A stretch of 11,745 nucleotides of DNA from a bacterium (GTDB taxonomy: Bacteria > Patescibacteriota > Saccharimonadia > Saccharimonadales > Saccharimonadaceae). Positions 6,930 to 11,745 of this stretch are shown piece after piece (position 1 is the stretch's first letter; every line of letters starts with the position of its first letter). The DNA is taken from assembly GCA_020626475.1 (NCBI GenBank), contig JAHKZT010000016.1:1-11745 (forward strand). Direction: 5' to 3'. A program made the translations under genes and the position numbers. The notes beneath the pieces are model-generated. The model was given only the letters and a program-made list of their open reading frames with translations. It had not been told where the DNA came from and made no database searches.

Positions 6930-8105
6930 TTATTTATCTAGACCAGTCAGGTTCGCAAAATGGGCATTTTCAATGATCAAATCTTCGAATTTGCGCGTGT
7001 GGCCATAATGGCCGGAACGCTCAAGAATATCAGCGGCTATGTCGTAGCGTGAGCAGTGATTGCGCGCGAGCTCATCGAGTGGCGAAGTTGTACTTCCCTG
7101 ATCTTCGTAGCCATGAATCGATAGGCGAATTGGATTAGCGTAGTGCGAGAAGATCGCGCGGATTGTCTCTTGATAGCCATGGAAGTTAATGACGATTGGC
7201 TTATTACGCGTAAAGACATCGTCGAAATCGTGCGGAAGAAGCTTATTGTCGGTCGTACCAATGGCCGCATAAGACAAGGCTTCAATGCCGACGAAGCGAA
7301 CTTTGAGATCTGGCGCTTCTGCTTTGGCAAGTTTAATACCCTCGAGTGCTTCTTTCGTGGGGATGTCGCCAATTGCCGTAACAACAATATCTGGTTTTTC
7401 GTCGGAGGCAAACTGATAAATCGAACAGCCGTGACCGGCGTCGAGCTGATAGCGCGCATGATTAATGTCGATCCAACGTGGCTGCGGATTCTTATTGAAT
7501 GTTGTAAGATTTACGACATTTTTAGTCTGGCTCATAAATTCCCAGGTAGCCGCCGCAGCAACGTCATCGACTGGGAAGAAACAGTTTACGCGATTAGATG
7601 GCTTCGAAAGAACACTAGAAATCAGAGCTGGGTTTTGATGCGTGTAGCCATTATGATCCTGACGTTGCCAGCAAGAAGTAGAAAGAATATTAAGCGCCTC
7701 GACATCTTTGCGCCATTCAAATTCACTGCTCTGCTTGAGGAATTTGAGATGCTGATCAAGCTGAGAGGAGACGATTGGCAAGAACGCCTCGTAAGAAGTC
7801 ATGCAACCGCGGCCGCCGCTAAGAATATGGCCGGCGAGCGCTGCGAATAGCGTGTTTTCGGAAAGCATTTCGACGATGCGACCATTTGGCGCAAGGCTTT
7901 TATCCCACTGCTCTACCTTACGCGTCCAGGCGCGGTCGGATGCTTCATAGACGGCCGAAAGGCGATTTGAAGTAGTTTCATCTGGCGAGAAGAAATAGAA
8001 ATCTTTGTAGCGATACATCTCCTCACGGAGGCATTCGCCAAAAACTTGCGCGCTAGAGCCCTCTTCGGCGCCAGGATTATCGATTCTCGTAGGCAAATCT
8101 CTCAT
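6930..8105 (-). CDS. xfp: Phosphoketolase, C-terminal part (Pyr and C-terminal domains) as a separate ORF
   Basis: Phosphoketolase splits xylulose 5-phosphate (and often fructose 6-phosphate) with phosphate into acetyl phosphate plus glyceraldehyde 3-phosphate (or erythrose 4-phosphate), using thiamine diphosphate. This ORF (391 residues from the ATG at 8105) covers the second half of the enzyme. It keeps SPDETTSN (40-47) with the cofactor-activating Glu43, CMTSYEAF (101-108), RQDHNGYTHQ (148-157) with His151 and His156, and the C-terminal HGYEDQGSTTSP (331-342). The frame can be extended to a TTG at 8117. I prefer the ATG at 8105 because GAGGAG (8115-8110) lies four bases upstream, a rather short but usable spacing. 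The ORF overlaps the first-half ORF by 29 bases in a different frame. It may be a true separate subunit, the product of a frameshift event, or the result of a sequencing error. Conserved catalytic residues argue against decay. Confidence 0.82.
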   Translation of the reverse strand: MRDLPTRIDNPGAEEGSSAQVFGECLREEMYRYKDFYFFSPDETTSNRLSAVYEASDRAWTRKVEQWDKSLAPNGRIVEMLSENTLFAALAGHILSGGRGCMTSYEAFLPIVSSQLDQHLKFLKQSSEFEWRKDVEALNILSTSCWQRQDHNGYTHQNPALISSVLSKPSNRVNCFFPVDDVAAAATWEFMSQTKNVVNLTTFNKNPQPRWIDINHARYQLDAGHGCSIYQFASDEKPDIVVTAIGDIPTKEALEGIKLAKAEAPDLKVRFVGIEALSYAAIGTTDNKLLPHDFDDVFTRNKPIVINFHGYQETIRAIFSHYANPIRLSIHGYEDQGSTTSPLDELARNHCSRYDIAADILERSGHYGHTRKFEDLIIENAHFANLTGLDK

Positions 8106-9024
8106 AGAGCTCCTCAAATTTATATGATTTTAGCCAATTTTCGAGCATCTTTAGTTGCTCTTTGTCGGTCTTTGCGTTCGGAAGTGGGACCTGATGCGCT
8201 GCGCAGTTACCTTCGATTTTTACGCCGTCAACTTCGCGTGGACCAGTGTATCCCTTTGGAGTTTTCATAATAATAAAGGTATTCGACTTGAGATTATCGA
8301 GCGCGAGCTGGAATTCTTCGGTGCGTGTGCCATCAACGATGATCGGATCGTAGCCGAAGCCACGGAAGAGTTGCAACAACTCACGTTCGCTACTGCGGCC
8401 ATAAATGGTCGGTGCGGAAATCTTGTAGCCGTTGAGATGAAGAATTGGCAAAACATGACCATTGCCGTCGGAATTGAGCAGTTTGTTGAGATTTAGACTA
8501 GCGAGAGCAGTCGCAGTCTCGAGCTCACCGTCGCCGATAAGGACAGCAATAAATTTATCTGGGCGACCGAGCGCAGCACCATATGCAGTAGCAAGCGAAT
8601 AGCCAAGTTCCCCGCCCTCGGCAATCACACCTGGCGTCATTGGGCTAGAATGCGATGGAAAACCGTATGGCCAAGAAAAGTTCTTGCATACATATTCGAT
8701 ACCATGAAGATTATGCGTAGCGTCTGGATAGTATTCTTGAAGATCGCCGTCGTAGAAAAGATTAGCCTGAAGAGCCGGAAAACCGTGGCCAGGACCAAGA
8801 ATAAATTGCATAGCCGGAAAACGCGCTTTGAGGTTTGCGTAGGCGATATTGATGCCCGGACAGGAGCCCCAATGCCCGAGCAAACGCGGTTTGATATCCG
8901 AGAATTCGAGCGGGCGTTTTAATAGAAAATTGTCTTGCAAGAAAATCTGGGCGACCGAAAGATAATTACAAAAATCTATGCGATCGTTGATGTCATTCAC
9001 ATTAATGCCCAACCCATGTTGCAT
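8077..9024 (-). CDS. xfp: Phosphoketolase, N-terminal part (thiamine diphosphate PP domain) as a separate ORF
   Basis: These 315 residues match the first ~360 of the usual ~790-residue phosphoketolase. They contain the start region NYLSVAQIFLQDN (20-32), GHWGSCPG with His51, GPGHGFPA with His80, PSH with His125, the cofactor and metal-binding GDGE (164-167) with Asn180 further on, and AHQVPL with His277. All the histidines expected in this half of the active site are present. The ORF ends 13 codons after NWLKSYKFEELYE, at the linker between the two catalytic domains, where its TAA overlaps the second-half ORF. Without the second half it would lack the Glu that activates the cofactor. It starts 12 bases after the alpha/beta hydrolase stop, with no Shine-Dalgarno sequence and a TAAAAT box six bases upstream. 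Together the halves are about 85 residues shorter than typical phosphoketolases, and about 40 of those are missing from the linker. Confidence 0.85.
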   Translation of the reverse strand: MQHGLGINVNDINDRIDFCNYLSVAQIFLQDNFLLKRPLEFSDIKPRLLGHWGSCPGINIAYANLKARFPAMQFILGPGHGFPALQANLFYDGDLQEYYPDATHNLHGIEYVCKNFSWPYGFPSHSSPMTPGVIAEGGELGYSLATAYGAALGRPDKFIAVLIGDGELETATALASLNLNKLLNSDGNGHVLPILHLNGYKISAPTIYGRSSERELLQLFRGFGYDPIIVDGTRTEEFQLALDNLKSNTFIIMKTPKGYTGPREVDGVKIEGNCAAHQVPLPNAKTDKEQLKMLENWLKSYKFEELYERFAYENR

Positions 9025-9030
9025 ATGCTT

Positions 9031-9039
9031 ATTTTATCA
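9031..9039 (-). promoter_or_regulatory. Extended -10 box before the phosphoketolase ORFs (predicted leaderless)
   Basis: On the minus strand TGATAAAAT spans 9039-9031, and its TGA is also the stop codon of the upstream hydrolase. The TAAAAT box ends exactly six bases before the ATG at 9024. It could be an independent promoter inside a hydrolase-phosphoketolase operon. Because the sequence is short and AT-rich, chance resemblance is possible. Confidence 0.5.
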
Positions 9040-9867
9040 TAAATCTGACTGAAGTAGCAGACGGAGCATCGTATCTTTAAAAATCTTGTCGATCTTTTTC
9101 GCCTTGGCGCCAGTCATATCATGACCACCGAAAGTTTCCGTAAGATGGAAATGCGAATTACGCTCAGCGAGCTTCTTGAGATTTGCGCCAATTACGAGCG
9201 GGTCAAAACGACCGTGAATAACTTCCATCGGCACCTTGAGATTCGCGGCCGTGTTATAGTTCTCTTTGTTTAGGATGATATTATCCATCGTTTTGCGAAA
9301 TGCGAGCGTATTAAGGCTGCGTTTTTCGAAGCTTGATAGTGCGTCGACGAAAGTCGCGATTACAGACACAGGCTTTGCGTCGGTATGCTTACGGAGCTCG
9401 CCGTATAGCTTCGCATAAACCTGATCCTGAACGCCAGCCACTTCACTTCCCTTAATGATAGGAGGAGAGATTAAGATGAGCTGATCGATTAGGCGATCAC
9501 CATTCGCAGCAAAATCTATCGAGATGAGACAGCCCATAGAATGGCCGCAAAGCACAATTGGAGTATGAATTTTTAGCTTTTTGAGCGTTCGCGCTAGAGT
9601 CTTGCGATAGCTAGCATAATCATAGCCGTACCAATCTGGCTTTTCTGATTTGCCGAAGCCGATTAAATCTAGTGCTACGAAGCGGATTTTGCTCAAATCT
9701 TTGTCTTTGGTGAGCGGAGGTAGAACTTCGCGCCAAGTCGCGTAGCTAGAAGCAATTCCATGCAAAAAGACTACTGTTAATTCCGGATTTTTTGCGCGGC
9801 AATGGTCATAGCGCACGCGCATTGTAATCGGAATCTTAAGGAATTTATGCAAGAAATTGTAGAACAT
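9037..9867 (-). CDS. Alpha/beta hydrolase fold protein (esterase/lipase-like)
   Basis: The 276 residues fit the normal size of a single-domain alpha/beta hydrolase. The sequence shows the oxyanion-hole HG (36-37), DLIGFGKSEKP (67-77), the nucleophile elbow GHSMG (108-112) with Ser110, the acid candidate Asp222 in GRFDP, and the catalytic His249 in GGHD. The triad order Ser-Asp-His is standard. The family includes esterases, lipases, thioesterases and C-C hydrolases, and the substrate cannot be told from sequence. There is no signal peptide, so the protein is probably cytoplasmic, although the N-terminal FYNFLHKFLKI is amphipathic and might touch the membrane. It is divergent from the DsbA-like gene with only 14 bases between start codons, and it lies 12 bases upstream of the phosphoketolase ORFs. 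Confidence 0.9.
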   Translation of the reverse strand: MFYNFLHKFLKIPITMRVRYDHCRAKNPELTVVFLHGIASSYATWREVLPPLTKDKDLSKIRFVALDLIGFGKSEKPDWYGYDYASYRKTLARTLKKLKIHTPIVLCGHSMGCLISIDFAANGDRLIDQLILISPPIIKGSEVAGVQDQVYAKLYGELRKHTDAKPVSVIATFVDALSSFEKRSLNTLAFRKTMDNIILNKENYNTAANLKVPMEVIHGRFDPLVIGANLKKLAERNSHFHLTETFGGHDMTGAKAKKIDKIFKDTMLRLLLQSDL

Positions 9868-9884
9868 AATATAATTATATTATG
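9865..9884. promoter_or_regulatory. Palindromic divergent leaderless promoters (hydrolase / DsbA-like)
   Basis: Positions 9865-9884 form a perfect 20-bp palindrome that begins with the hydrolase start codon (CAT on the plus strand) and ends with the ATG of the DsbA-like gene. It holds two overlapping TATAAT boxes: plus strand 9870-9875 and minus strand 9879-9874. Each box ends exactly six bases before its ATG, so both mRNAs should be leaderless. RNA polymerase cannot occupy both overlapping boxes at once. A weak minus-strand -35 (TTGCGA, 9903-9898) is possible. Confidence 0.65.
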
Positions 9885-10631
9885 AATAAAGTTACTATCG
9901 CAATTATCGTAGCCCTGTTAGTCGGCCTGGGCGGCTTAGCAGTTTGGACCTCCCTAAACCCAGATTCAAAAATTAATTTAGGAGATTACGACACCACGAA
10001 AATCATTGCTGCCGACGACAATAACGGCAACATCGCAGACCACATCCGCGGCAAAGAAGATTCCAGCGTAATCCTAGTTGAATATGCAGACTTGCAATGC
10101 CCTGGCTGCGCAACAATGATGCCGAAAATCAGTAAACTCTACAAAGAATACGGCGATCGCGTGGGTTTTATTTTCCGCAGCTATCCGATTAGTGGCCACC
10201 AGAACGCACGTTCCGCTTCTGCCGCCGTTGAGGCTGCTGGCTTCCAGGGTTTCTATTGGGAAATGCTCGAATCGATGTATGATAACCGCGCAGATTGGAT
10301 TTCTATTTTTGACACCGAAAAGCGTACCAATGTCTATACGGACATCTTCAAGAAAGTTGCTGGCGACAAGGCTGACGTCGAGAAATTTAAGAGCGATTTG
10401 AATGATACAAACATTCAGAAGAAAATCGATTTCGACAAAAACCTTGGCGCAAAGCGCGACAACGTAGATGCCACGCCAACAATCCTCATTAACGGCGAAA
10501 AAATCGACATGGAAAAATCCGACGACGTCGCCAAAGATATCGAAGCTAAGCTCAACGAGAAGCTCAAAGAAGCCGGCATGCAAACTGGTCCAACCGCTAC
10601 CGAAGAAGAATCCGAAGACAAAGCAGAATAG
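9882..10631 (+). CDS. Membrane-anchored DsbA-like thiol:disulfide oxidoreductase (thioredoxin_4 type)
   Basis: The 249 residues begin with one hydrophobic helix (about 4-24) that should anchor the protein in the membrane with its catalytic domain outside. The thioredoxin-fold domain shows VEYADLQCPGC with the active-site pair Cys73-Pro-Gly-Cys76, and the cis-proline motif ATPTILING (Pro199). An all-helical insert lies between them, as in DsbA. A charged Glu/Lys-rich tail follows. Such proteins form or reshuffle disulfide bonds in exported proteins. Apart from the two active-site residues there are no other cysteines, as expected for an oxidant. The nearby envelope proteins carry ten and four extracytoplasmic cysteines and are plausible clients; this is inference. 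The ATG at 9882 follows a TATAAT box by six bases. A terminator lies directly after the TAG. Confidence 0.9.
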   Translation: MNKVTIAIIVALLVGLGGLAVWTSLNPDSKINLGDYDTTKIIAADDNNGNIADHIRGKEDSSVILVEYADLQCPGCATMMPKISKLYKEYGDRVGFIFRSYPISGHQNARSASAAVEAAGFQGFYWEMLESMYDNRADWISIFDTEKRTNVYTDIFKKVAGDKADVEKFKSDLNDTNIQKKIDFDKNLGAKRDNVDATPTILINGEKIDMEKSDDVAKDIEAKLNEKLKEAGMQTGPTATEEESEDKAE

Positions 10632-10633
10632 AC

Positions 10634-10671
10634 AAAAAAATAATCGCCTCTCAACTGGCGATTATTTTTTT
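10634..10671. terminator. Bidirectional intrinsic terminator
   Basis: The stem AATAATCGCC / GGCGATTATT closes an 8-base loop (10649-10656). It is flanked by a 7-base A-run and a 7-base T-run, which extend the pairing to 15 bp. It can end the DsbA-like transcript rightward and the small transcription unit leftward. Confidence 0.93.
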
Positions 10672-10677
10672 GTGCGC

Positions 10678-10749
10678 TTACACCTCGATATATTCATTCC
10701 AGTGAAGCGCGTCCACTTGGAGCGTCCCCTTGCGGTTACGCTTTTTCAT
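10678..10749 (-). CDS. Candidate 23-residue basic microprotein
   Basis: This very short ORF has the strongest ribosome binding site in the window: AGGAG, five bases, then ATG at 10749. The peptide begins MKKRNRKGTLQVDALHW, with five Lys/Arg in the first seven residues, and then becomes more acidic (ending NEYIEV). It ends just before the bidirectional terminator. Its start overlaps the end of another small ORF by 14 bases, as expected for coupled translation. A good promoter lies about 160 bases upstream. I do not recognise it. It could be a functional microprotein, a leader-type peptide or a decayed gene fragment. The sequence supports translation initiation, not a function. Confidence 0.45.
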   Translation of the reverse strand: MKKRNRKGTLQVDALHWNEYIEV

Positions 10750-10879
10750 GGTTTCTCCTGCTTATGTAATATTGCTTTACTTCTTCTATTAGCTTATCGC
10801 CCGCTTTCGCGCGCGATCCCATAAAACTAGCAAAGCCATCGCTCTTTACGACTATATCCCCAAACTGTGTTGGATACAC
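10736..10879 (-). CDS. Hypothetical small protein (47 residues from GTG; 65 if read from TTG)
   Basis: The frame from 10933 (TTG) to 10736 (TAA) gives 65 residues. However, a good promoter (TTGAAA, 17 bases, TACAAT) covers its first codons, so a transcript from that promoter would miss the TTG. Within the transcript, a GTG at 10879 has GGGA six bases upstream and gives 47 residues beginning MYPTQFGDIVV and ending with a helical, charged tail (DKLIEEVKQYYISRRN). If the TTG were used from ruvA read-through, the N-terminus would be hydrophobic (FATIILVALG), like a signal or anchor. I recognise no family. It might also be untranslated leader RNA for the 23-residue ORF that it overlaps. Confidence 0.35.
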   Translation of the reverse strand: MYPTQFGDIVVKSDGFASFMGSRAKAGDKLIEEVKQYYISRRNHEKA

Positions 10880-10904
10880 ACACGTTCCCAGAGCAACGAG
10901 TATT

Positions 10905-10933
10905 ATTGTAGCAAAGCTTGAAAAACGTTTCAA
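10905..10933 (-). promoter_or_regulatory. Sigma-70-type promoter of the small transcription unit
   Basis: On the minus strand TTGAAA (10933-10928, 5/6) and TACAAT (10910-10905, 5/6) are separated by exactly 17 bases. The predicted start is near 10898, giving a transcript of about 260 bases up to the terminator. The -35 box lies within an inverted repeat at 10916-10935. Unlike most promoters here, it has a recognisable -35 box and does not abut a start codon. Confidence 0.65.
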
Positions 10934-10935
10934 GC
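10916..10935. repeat. Perfect inverted repeat after ruvA
   Basis: GCTTGAAA (10916-10923) and TTTCAAGC (10928-10935) flank a 4-base loop, AACG on the plus strand. It lies 20 bases beyond the ruvA stop. It could be a weak ruvA terminator (only a TTT follows on the minus strand) or an operator, since it overlaps the -35 box of the small transcription unit. Confidence 0.6.
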
Positions 10936-10955
10936 ATAAGCTTTTTCTACCCCTG

Positions 10956-11534
10956 TTAGCGATTCTTTAAAGCGGTACGAATACGCTCTTCAACGCTGAG
11001 ATTCTGGTCGACTTTCTCAAGCGCTTTCGTAGCGTCCGCGAGAGTTAGGCCGAGTGCCATGAGGGCGTCAAGCGCCTCGTCATTTTCTGGCTGCACCTGC
11101 GCCTGCGGCTCATTCTTGCGACCATAATAGGTCGGGAGGCCAACCTTATCGCGAAGATCAACAATGACGCGCTCGGCAGATTTCTTGCCGACGCCGCTTG
11201 CCTTCGAAATGTAGACAGCATCCGCATTCGCAATCGCATTGCGGACTTCCTCAGCTGGAGCGAGACTAAGAATCGCCATACCGGCTTTCGGACCAATGCC
11301 CTGCACTGAGATTAAGAGTTCGAAGAGTTTCTTTGCAGCTAGACTCGTGAAGCCAAAGAGTTCCTCGGCTTGCTCACGAATATGATGATAAGTATAGAGT
11401 TTAACTTCGTCGTCAAGATTGAGATTATCGAAATCAATCTGGCTGAGAGCCACCTCGTAGCCGACACCATTAACGTCAATAATTACAGAATTTGCGAATT
11501 TTTCAGTCAAAATACCTTTAAGATGAGCTATCAT
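10956..11534 (-). CDS. ruvA: Holliday junction branch migration protein RuvA
   Basis: RuvA binds four-way DNA junctions as a tetramer and loads the RuvB motor for branch migration during recombination repair. The 192 residues are close to the usual ~200. They show the N-terminal OB-fold (MIAHLKGILTEK onward, with VIIDVNGVGYEV), the two helix-hairpin-helix motifs (VQGIGPKAGMAIL near 73-85 and ASGVGKKSAERVIVDL near 111-126), a Pro/Gln/Asn-rich linker, and the C-terminal RuvB-contacting domain (EALDALMALGLTLADATKAL). ruvB and ruvC are not adjacent. The ATG at 11534 follows an extended -10 box by six bases, so the mRNA is probably leaderless. A 17-bp inverted repeat lies where a -35 box would be. 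Confidence 0.96.
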   Translation of the reverse strand: MIAHLKGILTEKFANSVIIDVNGVGYEVALSQIDFDNLNLDDEVKLYTYHHIREQAEELFGFTSLAAKKLFELLISVQGIGPKAGMAILSLAPAEEVRNAIANADAVYISKASGVGKKSAERVIVDLRDKVGLPTYYGRKNEPQAQVQPENDEALDALMALGLTLADATKALEKVDQNLSVEERIRTALKNR

Positions 11535-11540
11535 ACCTTA

Positions 11541-11549
11541 ATTATATCA
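11541..11549 (-). promoter_or_regulatory. Extended -10 promoter of ruvA (predicted leaderless)
   Basis: On the minus strand TGATATAAT (11549-11541) is a perfect extended -10 element. Six bases separate it from the ruvA ATG. AAGG is present but only two bases from the ATG, too close to serve as a Shine-Dalgarno site. The -35 position reads AAGCGC, which does not match the consensus. Confidence 0.7.
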
Positions 11550-11564
11550 TCTGATATACTCGGG

Positions 11565-11581
11565 CGCTTTCTCGGAAAGCG
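11565..11581. promoter_or_regulatory. Inverted repeat upstream of ruvA, possible operator
   Basis: CGCTTTC, TCG, GAAAGCG form a perfect 7-bp inverted repeat centred about 39 bases upstream of the predicted ruvA start of transcription. No T-run follows in either direction, so it is not a terminator. It is not a match to the Gram-positive (GAAC-N4-GTTC) or E. coli LexA box. The rest of the interval 11582-11644 holds a short imperfect hairpin and no RNA gene that I can recognise. Confidence 0.4.
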
Positions 11582-11644
11582 GCGCACAAGTGCCCCGTTT
11601 TCGCTCAAAAGCTACGATTATACCCGCAAACCCCTATAATACCC

Positions 11645-11673
11645 TTTTCAAATCGTAAAAAATATGCTAAAAT
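11645..11673 (+). promoter_or_regulatory. Promoter of the rightward gene at 11705
   Basis: TTTTCA (11645-11650, 4/6), 17 bases, and TGC-TAAAAT (11665-11673, extended -10) read toward the gene at 11705. The predicted leader is about 25 bases and contains AAGG seven bases before the ATG, so this gene is probably not leaderless. Confidence 0.55.
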
Positions 11674-11704
11674 GAGGAAAGTTTTTAATATAAAAGGTAA
11701 GAAT

Positions 11705-11745
11705 ATGTCGTTTGAATTACTCAAAATGGTGGGTGATGCCCAGAA
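11705..11745 (+). CDS. Start of a rightward gene, cut by the window edge
   Basis: An ATG with AAAAGG seven bases upstream opens a frame of 13 codons (MSFELLKMVGDAQ) that runs off the window. The promoter upstream supports it. The short sequence vaguely recalls the start of YbaB/EbfC-type nucleoid proteins, but 13 residues are not enough to name it. It is divergent from ruvA. Confidence 0.55.
   Translation, partial: MSFELLKMVGDAQ

Noticed and set aside
7143..7850. A 235-codon open frame on the plus strand antisense to the second phosphoketolase ORF
   Set aside because: The minus-strand frame carries clear phosphoketolase motifs. The antisense frame shows no recognisable domain, promoter or ribosome binding site.
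6930..9024. Phosphoketolase as a decaying pseudogene
   Set aside because: Apart from the single frame change at the linker, both halves are open and keep their catalytic residues, and the second half has its own start signals. A sequencing error remains possible.
10634..10910. tmRNA, SRP RNA or 6S RNA in the small transcription unit
   Set aside because: I found no tRNA-like ends, no SRP domain IV sequence and no tmRNA tag ending in ALAA.
10880..10933. TTG-initiated extension giving a 65-residue protein with a signal-like N-terminus
   Set aside because: A near-consensus promoter and an inverted repeat cover these codons, and no ribosome binding site precedes the TTG. It is kept only as an alternative start.
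11550..11700. tRNA or other structured RNA gene between ruvA and the rightward gene
   Set aside because: There is no cloverleaf, no TTCGA-type T-loop and no terminator. The short hairpins are better explained as operator-like repeats.
1..11745. Recoded TGA (glycine) as in Gracilibacteria/SR1
   Set aside because: TGA ends murB and the hydrolase exactly where those proteins should end, and no recognised protein is interrupted by an in-frame TGA.
1..11745. CRISPR array, insertion sequence, prophage or integration site
   Set aside because: I saw no regularly spaced direct repeats, no transposase or phage protein, and no flanking terminal repeats.

Overview
The window looks like a chromosomal segment of a Patescibacteria/CPR bacterium, most likely Candidatus Saccharibacteria (TM7). 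This rests on protein style and layout, not on a marker tree. The evidence is a compact gene arrangement with almost no spacer, a large VirB6/TrbL-like membrane protein of the kind found in these genomes, a short FolD, a phosphoketolase, and many genes whose -10 box sits right next to the start codon. TGA ends murB and the alpha/beta hydrolase, so the standard bacterial code applies. The recoded-TGA lineages (Gracilibacteria, Absconditabacteria/SR1) are therefore unlikely. There are no rRNA or tRNA genes, CRISPR arrays, insertion sequences or prophage genes, and no gap over 300 bases without a gene.

Layout: positions 1-66 hold a CIRCE operator (HrcA site) wrapped around a strong promoter that reads leftward out of the window, presumably toward a chaperone gene. 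67-654 (-) is a six-helix membrane protein that may be YjdF/DUF2238-like. It is divergent from murB-folD (+, 678-2467), which ends at a bidirectional terminator. A long minus-strand block follows, read from right to left: an alpha/beta hydrolase (9867-9037), a phosphoketolase encoded as two overlapping ORFs (9024-6930), a single-pass membrane protein (6904-5762), and a 1087-residue secreted/polytopic VirB6/TrbL-like protein (5778-2515). On the plus strand, 9882-10631 encodes a membrane-anchored DsbA-like thiol oxidoreductase, followed by a second bidirectional terminator. Then come a small minus-strand transcription unit with one or two very short ORFs (10678-10910), ruvA (-, 10956-11534) and the first 13 codons of a rightward gene at 11705.

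How the genes relate: MurB makes UDP-MurNAc for peptidoglycan. FolD feeds one-carbon metabolism. Phosphoketolase would supply acetyl phosphate and glyceraldehyde 3-phosphate from xylulose 5-phosphate. The two membrane proteins are probably part of a type IV secretion/pilus-like envelope machine. Their extracytoplasmic parts carry even numbers of cysteines (10 and 4), which fits the DsbA-like protein encoded nearby.

The most notable signals are: (1) a recurring promoter layout in which a TATAAT/TAAAAT box ends 6-7 bases before the ATG, predicting leaderless mRNAs, and which occurs twice as divergent pairs with overlapping -10 boxes; (2) a phosphoketolase split at the domain linker, with a Shine-Dalgarno sequence for the second part; (3) a small transcription unit with its own promoter and terminator that may encode a 23-residue basic microprotein; and (4) a CIRCE site with a third half-site.
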